From positions 62,001 through 126,000 of the forward strand of contig JANYDK010000147.1 of assembly GCA_025363655.1 (NCBI GenBank): a DNA stretch of 64,000 nucleotides, read 5' to 3'. The notes below the pieces were generated by a model. The model did not search any database, was not told where the DNA came from, and saw only the letters and a program-made list of their open reading frames with translations. A program made the position numbers and the translations under genes. The stretch is from Deltaproteobacteria bacterium. GTDB taxonomy: Bacteria > Myxococcota_A > Polyangia > Polyangiales > JADJMO01. Numbering within the stretch: the first letter of the stretch is position 1; each line of letters opens with the position of its first letter. Positions 27,599 to 35,775 of the stretch are shown in pieces.

Positions 27599-27672
27599 GT
27601 CTCCCTCGGTTTCCTCTTCGCTCGGCCGCTCGGCCGATTCGTTCGCGAGCCTACCCCACGTCCAGTGCGAGG

Positions 27673-29073
27673 TCAGCTCGCGCCGCGACCGAGGAGCACG
27701 ACCGGCACCGTCTTGAGGATGAGCTGGAAATCCTGCTTGAGGTTCCAGTGATCGATGTACTGCATGTCCAAGTACATCCACTCCTCGAAGGAGATGTTGT
27801 TGCGCCCGGAGACCTGCCAAACGCAGGTGAGGCCCGGCCGCACCGAGAGGCGACGACGCTGCCACGGCTCGTACTTGGCGACCTCCGGCGGAACCGGCGG
27901 GCGCGGGCCGACGATGCTCATCTCACCGCGAAGGATGTTGATGAGCTGCGGCAACTCGTCGATGGAGAACTTGCGGATGAAGCGCCCGATGCCGGTGACG
28001 CGCGGGTCGTGCTTCATCTTGAAGACAGGCCCGCTCTGCTCGTTGAACGCCATGAGCTTGGCTTTGAGCTCTTCGGCATTGGTCACCATCGAGCGGAACT
28101 TCAGCATGTAGAAGGGCGCGCCGTAGCGACCGACGCGCTCTTGCTTGAAGAAGATCGGCCCCTTCGACGTCAGCTTGATGATCAGCGCGACGGAGAAGAA
28201 GAGCGGGAAGAGCGCGATCAGCGCGAAGCCCGAGGCGGCGAGGTCGAAGAGGCGCTTGAACGCCATCTGCACCGGCTTGTGCTCGTACGTCAGGTAGTGG
28301 ACGTAGCCGTCGCGGATCTCGTGGGCAGGGCGCGCGCGATCGAAGCGAAAATGGCTCGCGGGCAGAGCGAAGGGAATGCCGTAGCGCTCGCAGATGCGGA
28401 TGGTCGCCTGCATCTCGGTCGCGTGCTTCATCGCGTTGCCGGCGATGTAGATCTCGTCGAACGCGCGCTCGCGGAGCACTTTTTCCAGGTCGTCGACGGT
28501 GCCGAGGAGCTTCGCCGGGAGCCGCGAGTGGGCCGCTTCGTCGGTGAAGCGAAGGTAGCCGTGAACCTTGCGACGCGTCTTCCCGTCGCGGATGTCGAGG
28601 CCGGTCAGGCGCCCGAGCGGGCTGATGCCGATGATGAGGACGTCCTCCGGCGGACCGTACGTGAAGCTGCCCATGCCGGGGAGGATGGCGAGCATGACTC
28701 GCAGCCATAGCACCGTGGGCCACAGCACGATCGCGAAGCTGTGCAAACTGATCTTGTCGGCATAGTGAGGAATGAACGTCCGCGCGAGGAAGAGCGCGAA
28801 GACCACCCCGAAGACGAGCATCGACGTCAGCGCCAGCTCACCGACCGGCCGACGGGGCGTCGAGCGCTCGGCGTCGTAGTGGCGAAGGACGCGCGCACCG
28901 AGCGACCAGAGAAGGATACCGACCGAGGCTGTCGCGAGCGTGACAGGAACCGTCACCCGACCGTGACTGCGCCACATGGTCGCCACGAACGAGGCAAGGA
29001 GAATGAAGAATGCGTCGCCAGCGAAATTCAGCCGTGGCGAAGGTATCGCTTTCGCGGACCGGGCACTCGACAT
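27673..29073 (-). CDS. epsZ: Polyprenyl glycosylphosphotransferase (WbaP/WcaJ type), EpsZ-like
   Basis: 466 residues, the initiating enzyme of Wzx/Wzy polysaccharide assembly: it moves a sugar-1-phosphate from a UDP-sugar to undecaprenyl phosphate. Four N-terminal TM helices (within 15-130), a central CoA-binding-like domain, a re-entrant helix at about 270-300 (KRLFDLAASGFALIALFPLF), and the C-terminal catalytic domain with FFKQERVGR, MLKFRSMV, KFSIDELPQLINILRGEMSIVGPRPP and RPGLTCVWQVSGRN. All the conserved motifs are present. It heads the minus-strand eps operon and is divergent from acpS across a 337-base control region. The sugar (Glc, Gal or GalNAc) cannot be told. Confidence 0.96.
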   Translation of the reverse strand: MSSARSAKAIPSPRLNFAGDAFFILLASFVATMWRSHGRVTVPVTLATASVGILLWSLGARVLRHYDAERSTPRRPVGELALTSMLVFGVVFALFLARTFIPHYADKISLHSFAIVLWPTVLWLRVMLAILPGMGSFTYGPPEDVLIIGISPLGRLTGLDIRDGKTRRKVHGYLRFTDEAAHSRLPAKLLGTVDDLEKVLRERAFDEIYIAGNAMKHATEMQATIRICERYGIPFALPASHFRFDRARPAHEIRDGYVHYLTYEHKPVQMAFKRLFDLAASGFALIALFPLFFSVALIIKLTSKGPIFFKQERVGRYGAPFYMLKFRSMVTNAEELKAKLMAFNEQSGPVFKMKHDPRVTGIGRFIRKFSIDELPQLINILRGEMSIVGPRPPVPPEVAKYEPWQRRRLSVRPGLTCVWQVSGRNNISFEEWMYLDMQYIDHWNLKQDFQLILKTVPVVLLGRGAS

Positions 29074-29410
29074 GGGAAGACCTTACCTTTGAGCACGTTT
29101 CACGCCTCCCTATGGCAGCTCACTTGTACAGTGGCTCTTGGGGGCGGCCCGAAGAAATTCGGGGAGCCGAAGTTATGCGCGATGCGACCGTTTGCGTCAA
29201 CGCACTCAGACGCACATACGAATGTCGGAGCGCAACGGCTGCCGTTTCGGATTTCGGTCGTCCTACACGAACGGAATAATCGGTCTCGAGGACGAGCGGG
29301 CGAACCGGGCCGAGTGGAGGCACTTTGTCCCAAGCCACATTTGCGCACACCCCGCGATCTGCTACACAGGCGGCCCCCCCGGGTCCGGGGAGGGTTAGGA
29401 GAAATCGTCC
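29074..29410. promoter_or_regulatory. 337-base divergent intergenic region between epsZ and acpS
   Basis: This gap separates the exopolysaccharide operon from the carrier-protein operon, so both promoters probably lie here. It is visibly lower in GC than the genes. A sigma-54-like match, TGGCAGCTCACTTGTA at 29113-29128 on the plus strand, keeps the GG and TG elements at the right distance but lacks the usual GC at -12. AGGAG at 29397-29401 serves acpS. No gene is seen in the gap. Confidence 0.5.
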
Positions 29411-29839
29411 GTGAGCGCATCCTCGCTGCTGGTCGGCGTCGATCTCGTGAGAGTGAGCGAGGTCTCACGCTCCGTCGCGCGCTTCGGCGATCGCTACGTG
29501 AAGCGGCTCTTCACCGACGACGAAATCACCTACTGCCGCGCCCACCCTGCAGCGGCAGCACAGCGGTTCGCGGCGCGCTATGCGGCGAAGGAAGCAGCCA
29601 TCAAGGTGCTCCGCCCCGACGACGTGAGGCCCGAGCTGCGCTCCATCGAAGTGCGCCGCGAGCCGAGCGGTGCCTGCGATCTGGTGCTCCACGGCACCGC
29701 CAAGCAGATGGCCGACGCGCGAGGCATCTCGTCGCTCGCCGTCAGCCTCAGCCACGAAGAAGACATGGCGACGGCGGTGGTCGTCGCGCAGGTTCGCAAG
29801 ACTCGCTCGCGTACGGGAAAATCTGGGAGGAAATCATGA
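29411..29839 (+). CDS. acpS: Holo-[acyl-carrier-protein] synthase (AcpS type)
   Basis: 142 residues, cytoplasmic. It transfers 4'-phosphopantetheine from CoA to the serine of a carrier protein. The two AcpS motifs are present: VGVDLVRVSE with metal-binding Asp11, and FAARYAAKEAAIKVL with Glu61. The start is GTG preceded by AGGAG nine bases upstream. It overlaps the next gene, an acyl carrier protein, by four bases, so it is almost certainly dedicated to that protein. A basic Arg/Lys-rich tail of about 12 residues is unusual. It may or may not be the only AcpS of the cell; a second PPTase, of Sfp type, is encoded at 44460. Confidence 0.93.
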   Translation: MSASSLLVGVDLVRVSEVSRSVARFGDRYVKRLFTDDEITYCRAHPAAAAQRFAARYAAKEAAIKVLRPDDVRPELRSIEVRREPSGACDLVLHGTAKQMADARGISSLAVSLSHEEDMATAVVVAQVRKTRSRTGKSGRKS

Positions 29840-30084
29840 CGGAAGACATCCGGGCCATCATCCGCGAGCACGCTCGCCTCACGGTCGACGTCGCCACGCT
29901 CGCCGACGACGCCGATCTCTACCAGGCCGGGATGACCTCCCACGCCAGCGTCAACTTGATGCTGGCCCTCGAGGAGAAGTTCGACGTCGAGTTTCCCGAG
30001 CGCATGCTCCGTCGTCGGGCCTTCGAGAACATCGCCGCCATCCGCGCTGCCGTCGAAGAGCTCACCGCCGAAAAGGCGGGCTGA
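29836..30084 (+). CDS. Acyl/aminoacyl carrier protein
   Basis: 82 residues, acidic, four-helix ACP fold. The phosphopantetheine site is Ser35 in AGMTSHASVNLMLALEEKF; the usual Asp before the serine is Thr here. FDVEFPERMLRRRAFENI matches helix III of carrier proteins. GGGAGG lies five bases before the ATG, and the start overlaps acpS by four bases. Three genes downstream is an amino acid:[carrier protein] ligase, so this protein is the likely acceptor of the activated amino acid. The acyl-CoA dehydrogenase directly downstream could then oxidise a thioester held on it. Confidence 0.93.
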   Translation: MTEDIRAIIREHARLTVDVATLADDADLYQAGMTSHASVNLMLALEEKFDVEFPERMLRRRAFENIAAIRAAVEELTAEKAG

Positions 30085-30086
30085 TC

Positions 30087-31244
30087 ATGGCCGAGCAAGC
30101 TTCGGCGTGGGTGACCCTCGCGCACAAGATCGGCGCGAGCGTCCTCACCGCGCACGTCGATGACGTCGATCGCGCCTCGCGCTTTCCCCGTGAATCGATC
30201 GACGCCCTCCGCGCCGAGAAATTCCTCGGGCTCTTCATCCCGAAAGAGCTCGGCGGTGGCGGCGCGAGCCTCGCCGATCTGACCGGCGTCTGTCACGCCC
30301 TCGGCCAGTACTGCGCGTCGACCGGCATGGTCTACGCCATGCACCAGATCCAAATCGCCTGCATGATGCGCCACTACAAGGGCGCCGAGTTCTTCGCCGG
30401 CTACCTCCGCGAGTGCGCGAAGGACGAGCTCCTCATCGCCTCGGCGACGACCGAGCTCGGGCCGCAGGGCAACACGCGCATGAGCAGCTGCGCGCTCGAA
30501 TACGACGGCGACGAGGTCAAGCTCGAGAAGAACACGCCGGTCATCTCCTACGGTCTCGAGGCCGACGGCATCCTCGTCACCTCGCGCCGCACGGTCGACA
30601 GCCCGCCGAGCGATCAAGCGGCGACGCTGGTGAAGAAGAGCCAGTACACGCTCGAAAAGACGATGGAGTGGGACACGCTCGGCATGCGCGGCACCTGCAG
30701 CCACGGCTTCATGTTCCGCGGCAAGGCGCACAAGAGCCAGGTGCTGGCGACGCCCTTCGCCGAGGTCTCGCAGCAGACGATGCTCCCGGTGGCGCACACC
30801 ACTTGGACCTCGCTCTGGTCGGGCATCGCGGTCGACGCGGTCAATCGCGCACGGGCCTTCGTCCGCGCCGAAGCGCGTCGGCAGCCGGGTGTGACGCCGC
30901 CGTCGGCGCTTCGCCTCGCCGAGACGATGAACACGCTGCACCTCCTTCGCGCCAACGTGATGGACGGCATCCGCGAGTACGAGCGCGTGATGGACGACAG
31001 CGAGGCGCTCTCCGGCCTCGGCTTCGCCATCCGCATGAACAACCTCAAGGTGTCGACGACGCAGCTCACCCCGCAAGTCGTCGGTCAGGCGCTCGCGGTG
31101 TGCGGCATCGCCGGCTACAAGAGCAACACCAAGTTCAGCCTCGGCCGTCACCTCCGCGACGCGCACGGCGGCGCTCTGATGGTCGCGAACGACCGCATTC
31201 TCGGGACGAACAGCAACCTTTTGTTGGTCTACAAAGACGAGTGA
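30087..31244 (+). CDS. Acyl-CoA (or acyl-carrier-protein) dehydrogenase
   Basis: A 385-residue FAD flavoprotein of the acyl-CoA dehydrogenase superfamily. N-terminal helical domain with LFIPKELGGGGASLADL, middle beta domain with ASATTELGPQGNTRMSS, and C-terminal helical domain ending LGTNSNLLLVYKDE. The superfamily removes hydrogens from an acyl thioester or an aminoacyl thioester, as in carrier-protein-bound prolyl and similar oxidations. The catalytic base position cannot be fixed with certainty. It starts two bases after the ACP stop. Its place between a carrier protein and an amino-acid ligase suggests the substrate is carrier-bound, which is inference. Confidence 0.9.
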   Translation: MAEQASAWVTLAHKIGASVLTAHVDDVDRASRFPRESIDALRAEKFLGLFIPKELGGGGASLADLTGVCHALGQYCASTGMVYAMHQIQIACMMRHYKGAEFFAGYLRECAKDELLIASATTELGPQGNTRMSSCALEYDGDEVKLEKNTPVISYGLEADGILVTSRRTVDSPPSDQAATLVKKSQYTLEKTMEWDTLGMRGTCSHGFMFRGKAHKSQVLATPFAEVSQQTMLPVAHTTWTSLWSGIAVDAVNRARAFVRAEARRQPGVTPPSALRLAETMNTLHLLRANVMDGIREYERVMDDSEALSGLGFAIRMNNLKVSTTQLTPQVVGQALAVCGIAGYKSNTKFSLGRHLRDAHGGALMVANDRILGTNSNLLLVYKDE

Positions 31245-31255
31245 GCGAGAACCCC

Positions 31256-32182
31256 ATGAGCATCAGCGTCCCGCAGACCCCTGCCGAGAAGAAGTTCTAC
31301 GACGAGCTGGTCGCGCACAAGCTCCTCATTCCTTGTGACGTGCCCGGCGTCTTCGGACGCGGCGGCGTCTTCGAGGACGTCGTCGATCGCTTGATGATGC
31401 TGATCTCGAAGCACGGCGGCGGCGACGGCGCCGAGATCCAGCGGTATCCCCCGCTCCTCAGCCGCAACACCTTCGTGCAGAGCGGCTATCTCAAGTCGTT
31501 CCCGCAGATGATCGGCGTCGTCCACTCGTTCGTGGGCAAAGATCCCGAGCACAAGAAGCTCCTCGAGCGCGTCGATCAGGGCGAGACCTGGAGCGACGAT
31601 TTCCCCCACGCCGATCTCGTCCTCACGCCGGCCGCTTGCTACCCCGTCTACCCGCAGGCCAAGGGCACGCTCGAGGCCAAGGGCAAGCTCGTCGACATCA
31701 TGAGCTACTGCATGCGTCACGAGCCCTCGGGCGATCCGGCGCGTATGCAGATGTTCCGTCAGCGCGAGTACGTGCGCGTCGGGACGCCCGAGCAAATCGA
31801 CGAGTTCCGCGAGACCTGGGCGAAGCGCTCGATGACCATCATGGTCGAGCAGCTCCAGCTCGCCGCCCACCGCGACGTCGCCAACGATCCCTTCTTCGGT
31901 CGCGGCGGCAAGATGCTGGCGATGAACCAGCGCGACGCGGCGCTGAAGCACGAGATCTTGATCCCGATCTGCTCGACCGAGAAGCCGACCGCGTGCGTCT
32001 CGATCAACTACCACCAAGAGCACTTCGGACATCTCTTCGAGATTCGTCAGCCGAACGGCGAGTACGCGCACACCTCGTGCATCGGGTTCGGGCTCGAGCG
32101 CACCACGCTCGCGCTCTTGCACACCCACGGCCTCGCGCCTGCCGAGTGGCCCAAGTCGGTGCGCGAGCACCTGGGGCTGTGA
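31256..32182 (+). CDS. Amino acid:[carrier protein] ligase (SerRS-like, truncated class II synthetase)
   Basis: 308 residues, matching the atypical seryl-tRNA synthetase homologues that lack the tRNA-binding arm and load an amino acid, mainly glycine or alanine, onto a carrier protein. Zinc ligands are expected at Cys128 (TPAACYPVYP), Glu171 (FRQREYV) and Cys275 (HTSCIGFG), each within five residues of the positions known for the Bradyrhizobium enzyme. Motif 2 is RMQMFRQREY and motif 3 is GFGLERTTLALL. The N-terminal helical hairpin of true SerRS is absent. It makes the aminoacyl adenylate and transfers it to phosphopantetheine, probably of the carrier protein encoded at 29836. It is in the same operon, 11 bases after the dehydrogenase gene. 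Confidence 0.92.
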   Translation: MSISVPQTPAEKKFYDELVAHKLLIPCDVPGVFGRGGVFEDVVDRLMMLISKHGGGDGAEIQRYPPLLSRNTFVQSGYLKSFPQMIGVVHSFVGKDPEHKKLLERVDQGETWSDDFPHADLVLTPAACYPVYPQAKGTLEAKGKLVDIMSYCMRHEPSGDPARMQMFRQREYVRVGTPEQIDEFRETWAKRSMTIMVEQLQLAAHRDVANDPFFGRGGKMLAMNQRDAALKHEILIPICSTEKPTACVSINYHQEHFGHLFEIRQPNGEYAHTSCIGFGLERTTLALLHTHGLAPAEWPKSVREHLGL

Positions 32183-33186
32183 GCGTCATGCTCGGGACCA
32201 AGAGCAAGGCCACCGTCCTCGAGATCGATCCGAAGACGTACGTCAACAACGGGCTGCACCGCGACGATCGCGCGTGGACGCAGACCAACTGCTACGTCGA
32301 CCTCTGGATCGAGCTCCTCCACGGGCTCGGGCTCGATCCGGTGGCCGCCCTCGCGTTCACCGTTCGCCTCGATTTCGAGGGCGATCAGTGCACGTTCTTC
32401 AAGTACCCACCGGAGGACCTGGAGGCCATCTACGGCCTCGAGGTGCAAGAGCTCAACATCTGGCGATCGCTCCCGCATCACCTCGTCGAACAAGCGCTCG
32501 TCGGTCGCCCGACCATCGTCGAGCTCGACGCGCACTACCTCCCCGACACCGCGGGCACGACGTACAAGACCGGTCACGAGAAGACCTCGGTCGCCGTCGT
32601 CCACATCGACATCGAGCAGAAGCGGCTCGGCTACTTCCACAGCTCGAGTTACTACGTGCTCGAGGGCGACGATTTCGACGGCGTCTTCCGGCTCTCGCCG
32701 CAGTTCGCGGGTCAGGCGAACCTCCCGCCGTACGTCGAGATGGTGAAGGTCGATCGGCTCTTCCGCGGTTCGCACCAAGACCTGGTCGCGCGTGCCCTGC
32801 CCCTCGTCCGCTCGCACCTCGCGCGCGCGCCGAAGGAGAATCCGCTCACGCGCTTCCGTGGTCGCTTCATGGAAGACGTCGAGTGGCTGAAGCAAGAGAA
32901 GCTCGAGCTCTTCCACGGCTACGCCTTCGCGTCGCTGCGGCAAATCGGGGCCAACTACGAGCTCTTGGCGACGTTCCTCCGCTGGCTCGAGGCCGGCGGT
33001 GAGACGGGGCTCGCCGAGGCCGCGACTGCGTTCGATGCGATCGCGACCGGCACCAAGGCGCTGCAGTTCAAGCTCGCACGCGTGGTCAACGCGAAGAAGC
33101 CGAGCACCGGTCTCGACACCCTCGTCGACTCGATGGCGGCGAGCTGGGACACGGGCATGGCGCTGTTGCGCGCGCGCTGGGGCTGA
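32179..33186 (+). CDS. DUF1839 family protein, possible cysteine acyltransferase
   Basis: 335 residues (332 if the ATG at 32188 is used); the GTG start overlaps the ligase stop as GTGA. DUF1839 is recognised from its opening TVLEIDPKTYVNNGLHRDDRAWTQTNCYVDLWIELLHGLGLDP. The family is regularly found beside amino acid:[carrier protein] ligases. The conserved Cys in TNCYVDLW, followed by FTVRLDFEGDQCTFFKYP, resembles the N-terminal segment of BtrH, a papain-like acyltransferase that moves an amino-acyl chain from a carrier protein to an aminoglycoside. By that analogy this protein would off-load the aminoacyl group to an acceptor. The analogy is mine and untested. Confidence 0.8.
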   Translation: MSVMLGTKSKATVLEIDPKTYVNNGLHRDDRAWTQTNCYVDLWIELLHGLGLDPVAALAFTVRLDFEGDQCTFFKYPPEDLEAIYGLEVQELNIWRSLPHHLVEQALVGRPTIVELDAHYLPDTAGTTYKTGHEKTSVAVVHIDIEQKRLGYFHSSSYYVLEGDDFDGVFRLSPQFAGQANLPPYVEMVKVDRLFRGSHQDLVARALPLVRSHLARAPKENPLTRFRGRFMEDVEWLKQEKLELFHGYAFASLRQIGANYELLATFLRWLEAGGETGLAEAATAFDAIATGTKALQFKLARVVNAKKPSTGLDTLVDSMAASWDTGMALLRARWG

Positions 33187-33189
33187 GCC

Positions 33190-35775
33190 GTGACACGGGC
33201 GCGGGTCTCGGGGCACGAGCGCTTCACGCTCGATCGTGGCTGGACCTTCGCCTCTACGGCTCCCTCTGCGGCGACGACGCCGGCTGCGCTCGACGCACTC
33301 CTGACGGGAGGGCTGCAGCGACAACCTGCGCTCGTTCCCGGCACCGTCGCCAGCAGCCTGCGCGCGCTCGGTCGATTCTCCTTCGACGAGGGACGCGACT
33401 TCGACGCCTTCGACCACTGGTTCACCGCCGAGGTCGAGGTGCCGAGCTTCGAGCCCGACGCGCACGAGCGGCTGGTGCTCACGCTCGGGGGCCTCGCGAC
33501 GGTGGCCGACGTCTTCGTCGACGGCGAGCTCGTCCTCCACTCCGAGAACATGTTCGTCGCTCACGCGCTCGACGTCTCGGAGCGCGCACGTGGCCGCGCG
33601 AAGGTCGCGATCGCCATTCGCTTCCACGCGCTCGGCAAGCTTCTCGAGCAGAAGAAGCCCCGTCCGCGCTGGAAAACAGGCCTCGTTCGCAATCAGCAGC
33701 AACGCTGGTGGCGAACCACGCTCCTCGGTCGAGCGCCGTCGTGGTCCCCCAAGGTTGCGCCCGTCGGCCCGTATCGTCCGGTCGCGTTCGAGGTTCGACG
33801 AGCGGTCGAGATCGTCGACGTCGACGTGCGACCGCGTCTCGAAATCGAACGAGACGTCGGCATCGTCTCGGTGCAGGCGCGACTGCGCGAGCTCGGCCCG
33901 GCGATCTCGGGAGCGTCTCTGGTCGTCGGCGAGCATCGGCAGGCGCTGAAGATCGATCGAACGGGTGAGAGCCCGCACGCCGAGGTGGTGATCGAGGGCA
34001 CGTTGACGATTCCGGCGCCAGCGCGATGGATGCCGCACACGCATGGTTCGCCCATTCGTCATTCGGCGCACGTCGAGCTGACGAGCGACGGCGCGGCGAC
34101 GACGCTCATCGATCTGACTCCGGTGGCCTTCCGCGCGCTCACGCTCGACGCGAGTGACGAGGGCTTCACGCTGCGTCTCGACGGCGCGCCCATCTTCTGT
34201 CGGGGCGCATGTTGGACCACGCTCGACGTCGTGGCCCTCGGCGCGCCGGACGAGACCTATCGTGTTGCGCTGCAGCAAGCGCGGGACACGGGCATGAACA
34301 TGCTCCGCGTCGGCGGCACGATGACCTACGAGACCGACGCGTTCTACGATCTCTGCGACGAGCTCGGGATCCTCGTCTGGCAGGATTTCATGTTCGCCAA
34401 CATGGACTATCCGGCGACCGACGCGGCCTTCGTCGCCTCGGTGCGCGAAGAAGCGACGCAGCAGCTTTCGCGCCTCTCGGGTCGGCCTTCGCTCGCGGTC
34501 CTCTGCGGCAACAGCGAGATCGAGCAACAGGCGGCGATGCTCGGCGTCTCTCGCGAGCTCTGGCGCGGGCCGCTCTTCGCCGAGATCCTCCCTCAGCTCT
34601 GCGCGGCGCGTTGTCCCGACGTGGCGTGGGTTCCCTCGACCCCGACCGGCGGCGCCCTCCCCTTCCAGTGCGACGTCGGCATCACCCACTACTACGGCGT
34701 CGGCGCGTACCTGAGGCCGCTCGAGGACGCGCGGCGCGCCGAGGTGCGCTTCACCAGCGAGTGCCTCGGCTTCGCCAACGTGCCCGAGCAGCGAGTGATC
34801 GACGGCCTCCTCGGCAGCGGAGAGGCGCCCGTGCACCATCCGAAGTGGAAAGCGCGCGTCCCCCGCGACGCCTCCAGCGGCTGGGATTTCGACGACGTTC
34901 GCGATCACTACCTCGGCCTGCTTTTCCGCGTCGATCCGATGCGCCTCCGCTACGCCGACATGGATCGCTACCTCGCCCTCAGCCGCGTCGTCACCGGCGA
35001 GGTGATGGCCGCGACGTTCGGCGAGTGGCGACGCCCGCGTTCGACCTGCCACGGCGCGCTCGTCTGGTTCCTCCGTGATCTCTGGCCGGGCGCCGGCTGG
35101 GGCGTGCTCGACTCGACGGGAGGAGCGAAGCCGACGGCGCGCTACCTCGGGCGGGCGTTCGCACCGGTGACCGTGCTCATCGCCGACGAGGGCCTCAACG
35201 GGCTGCGGCTCCATGCGCTCAACGAACGCGGCGTGCCCTTCGTCGGCAAGCTCGTCCTCGTGTTGCACCGCGGTGAAACCATCGTGGCCAAGGCAGAAGT
35301 GTCGTTGAACGTCGCCGCGCGCGGGAGCGTCACCCTCGATGCCGCAGCGCTATTTCCGGCGTTTTTCGACACGACGTACGCCTATCGCTTCGGCCCCGCG
35401 GCGCACGATCTCACCGTCGCGACGCTCGTCGACGAGGTGACGAGCCACGTCGTCGCGGAAGCGTTCCACTTCCCGCAAGGGCTGCCGAACGAGCGGCGTG
35501 ACGATCTCGGACTCGAGGCAGTCGTCACCGCGGCCGAGGCCGGTGACTTCTTGCTCACGCTCCACGCGCGTCGCTTCGCGCAGTCGGTCCACGTCGACGT
35601 CGACGGATTCGAGGCGAGCGACGACTACTTCCACGTCGCCCCCGGCAGCTCGCACGCCGTGCGCCTGTCGCCGAAATCAGGCGGCGCTTCTGGGAGCACG
35701 GTGAGCAAGCCGCGCGGCGTCGTCGAGGCGCTCAACGGAACGGCAGCGGTGAAGATTCACGAGGCCGCGCCGTGA
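33190..35775 (+). CDS. Glycoside hydrolase family 2, beta-mannosidase-like, cytoplasmic
   Basis: 861 residues, no signal peptide. N-terminal jelly-roll sugar-binding domain (about 15-200), an immunoglobulin-like domain, a TIM barrel with the acid/base Glu443 in LCGNSEIEQQ and nucleophile Glu524 in FTSECLGF, then C-terminal sandwich domains. The CGNSE segment is typical of beta-mannosidase-type GH2 enzymes. It would remove a terminal beta-sugar inside the cell, or act in reverse on an activated sugar. The start is GTG, three bases after the DUF1839 stop, and the stop overlaps the next gene (GTGA). Its place in a carrier-protein operon implies a sugar-containing product or intermediate. Confidence 0.9.
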   Translation: MTRARVSGHERFTLDRGWTFASTAPSAATTPAALDALLTGGLQRQPALVPGTVASSLRALGRFSFDEGRDFDAFDHWFTAEVEVPSFEPDAHERLVLTLGGLATVADVFVDGELVLHSENMFVAHALDVSERARGRAKVAIAIRFHALGKLLEQKKPRPRWKTGLVRNQQQRWWRTTLLGRAPSWSPKVAPVGPYRPVAFEVRRAVEIVDVDVRPRLEIERDVGIVSVQARLRELGPAISGASLVVGEHRQALKIDRTGESPHAEVVIEGTLTIPAPARWMPHTHGSPIRHSAHVELTSDGAATTLIDLTPVAFRALTLDASDEGFTLRLDGAPIFCRGACWTTLDVVALGAPDETYRVALQQARDTGMNMLRVGGTMTYETDAFYDLCDELGILVWQDFMFANMDYPATDAAFVASVREEATQQLSRLSGRPSLAVLCGNSEIEQQAAMLGVSRELWRGPLFAEILPQLCAARCPDVAWVPSTPTGGALPFQCDVGITHYYGVGAYLRPLEDARRAEVRFTSECLGFANVPEQRVIDGLLGSGEAPVHHPKWKARVPRDASSGWDFDDVRDHYLGLLFRVDPMRLRYADMDRYLALSRVVTGEVMAATFGEWRRPRSTCHGALVWFLRDLWPGAGWGVLDSTGGAKPTARYLGRAFAPVTVLIADEGLNGLRLHALNERGVPFVGKLVLVLHRGETIVAKAEVSLNVAARGSVTLDAAALFPAFFDTTYAYRFGPAAHDLTVATLVDEVTSHVVAEAFHFPQGLPNERRDDLGLEAVVTAAEAGDFLLTLHARRFAQSVHVDVDGFEASDDYFHVAPGSSHAVRLSPKSGGASGSTVSKPRGVVEALNGTAAVKIHEAAP

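Noticed and set aside
29113..29128. Sigma-54 promoter TGGCAGCTCACTTGTA upstream of acpS
   Set aside because: It lacks the near-invariant GC at -12 and lies about 280 bases from the start codon. Kept only as a note in the intergenic entry.
32047..35268. A 1,073-codon minus-strand open frame across DUF1839 and GH2
   Set aside because: Same effect of extreme GC bias. The plus-strand proteins carry catalytic motifs and coupled starts and stops.
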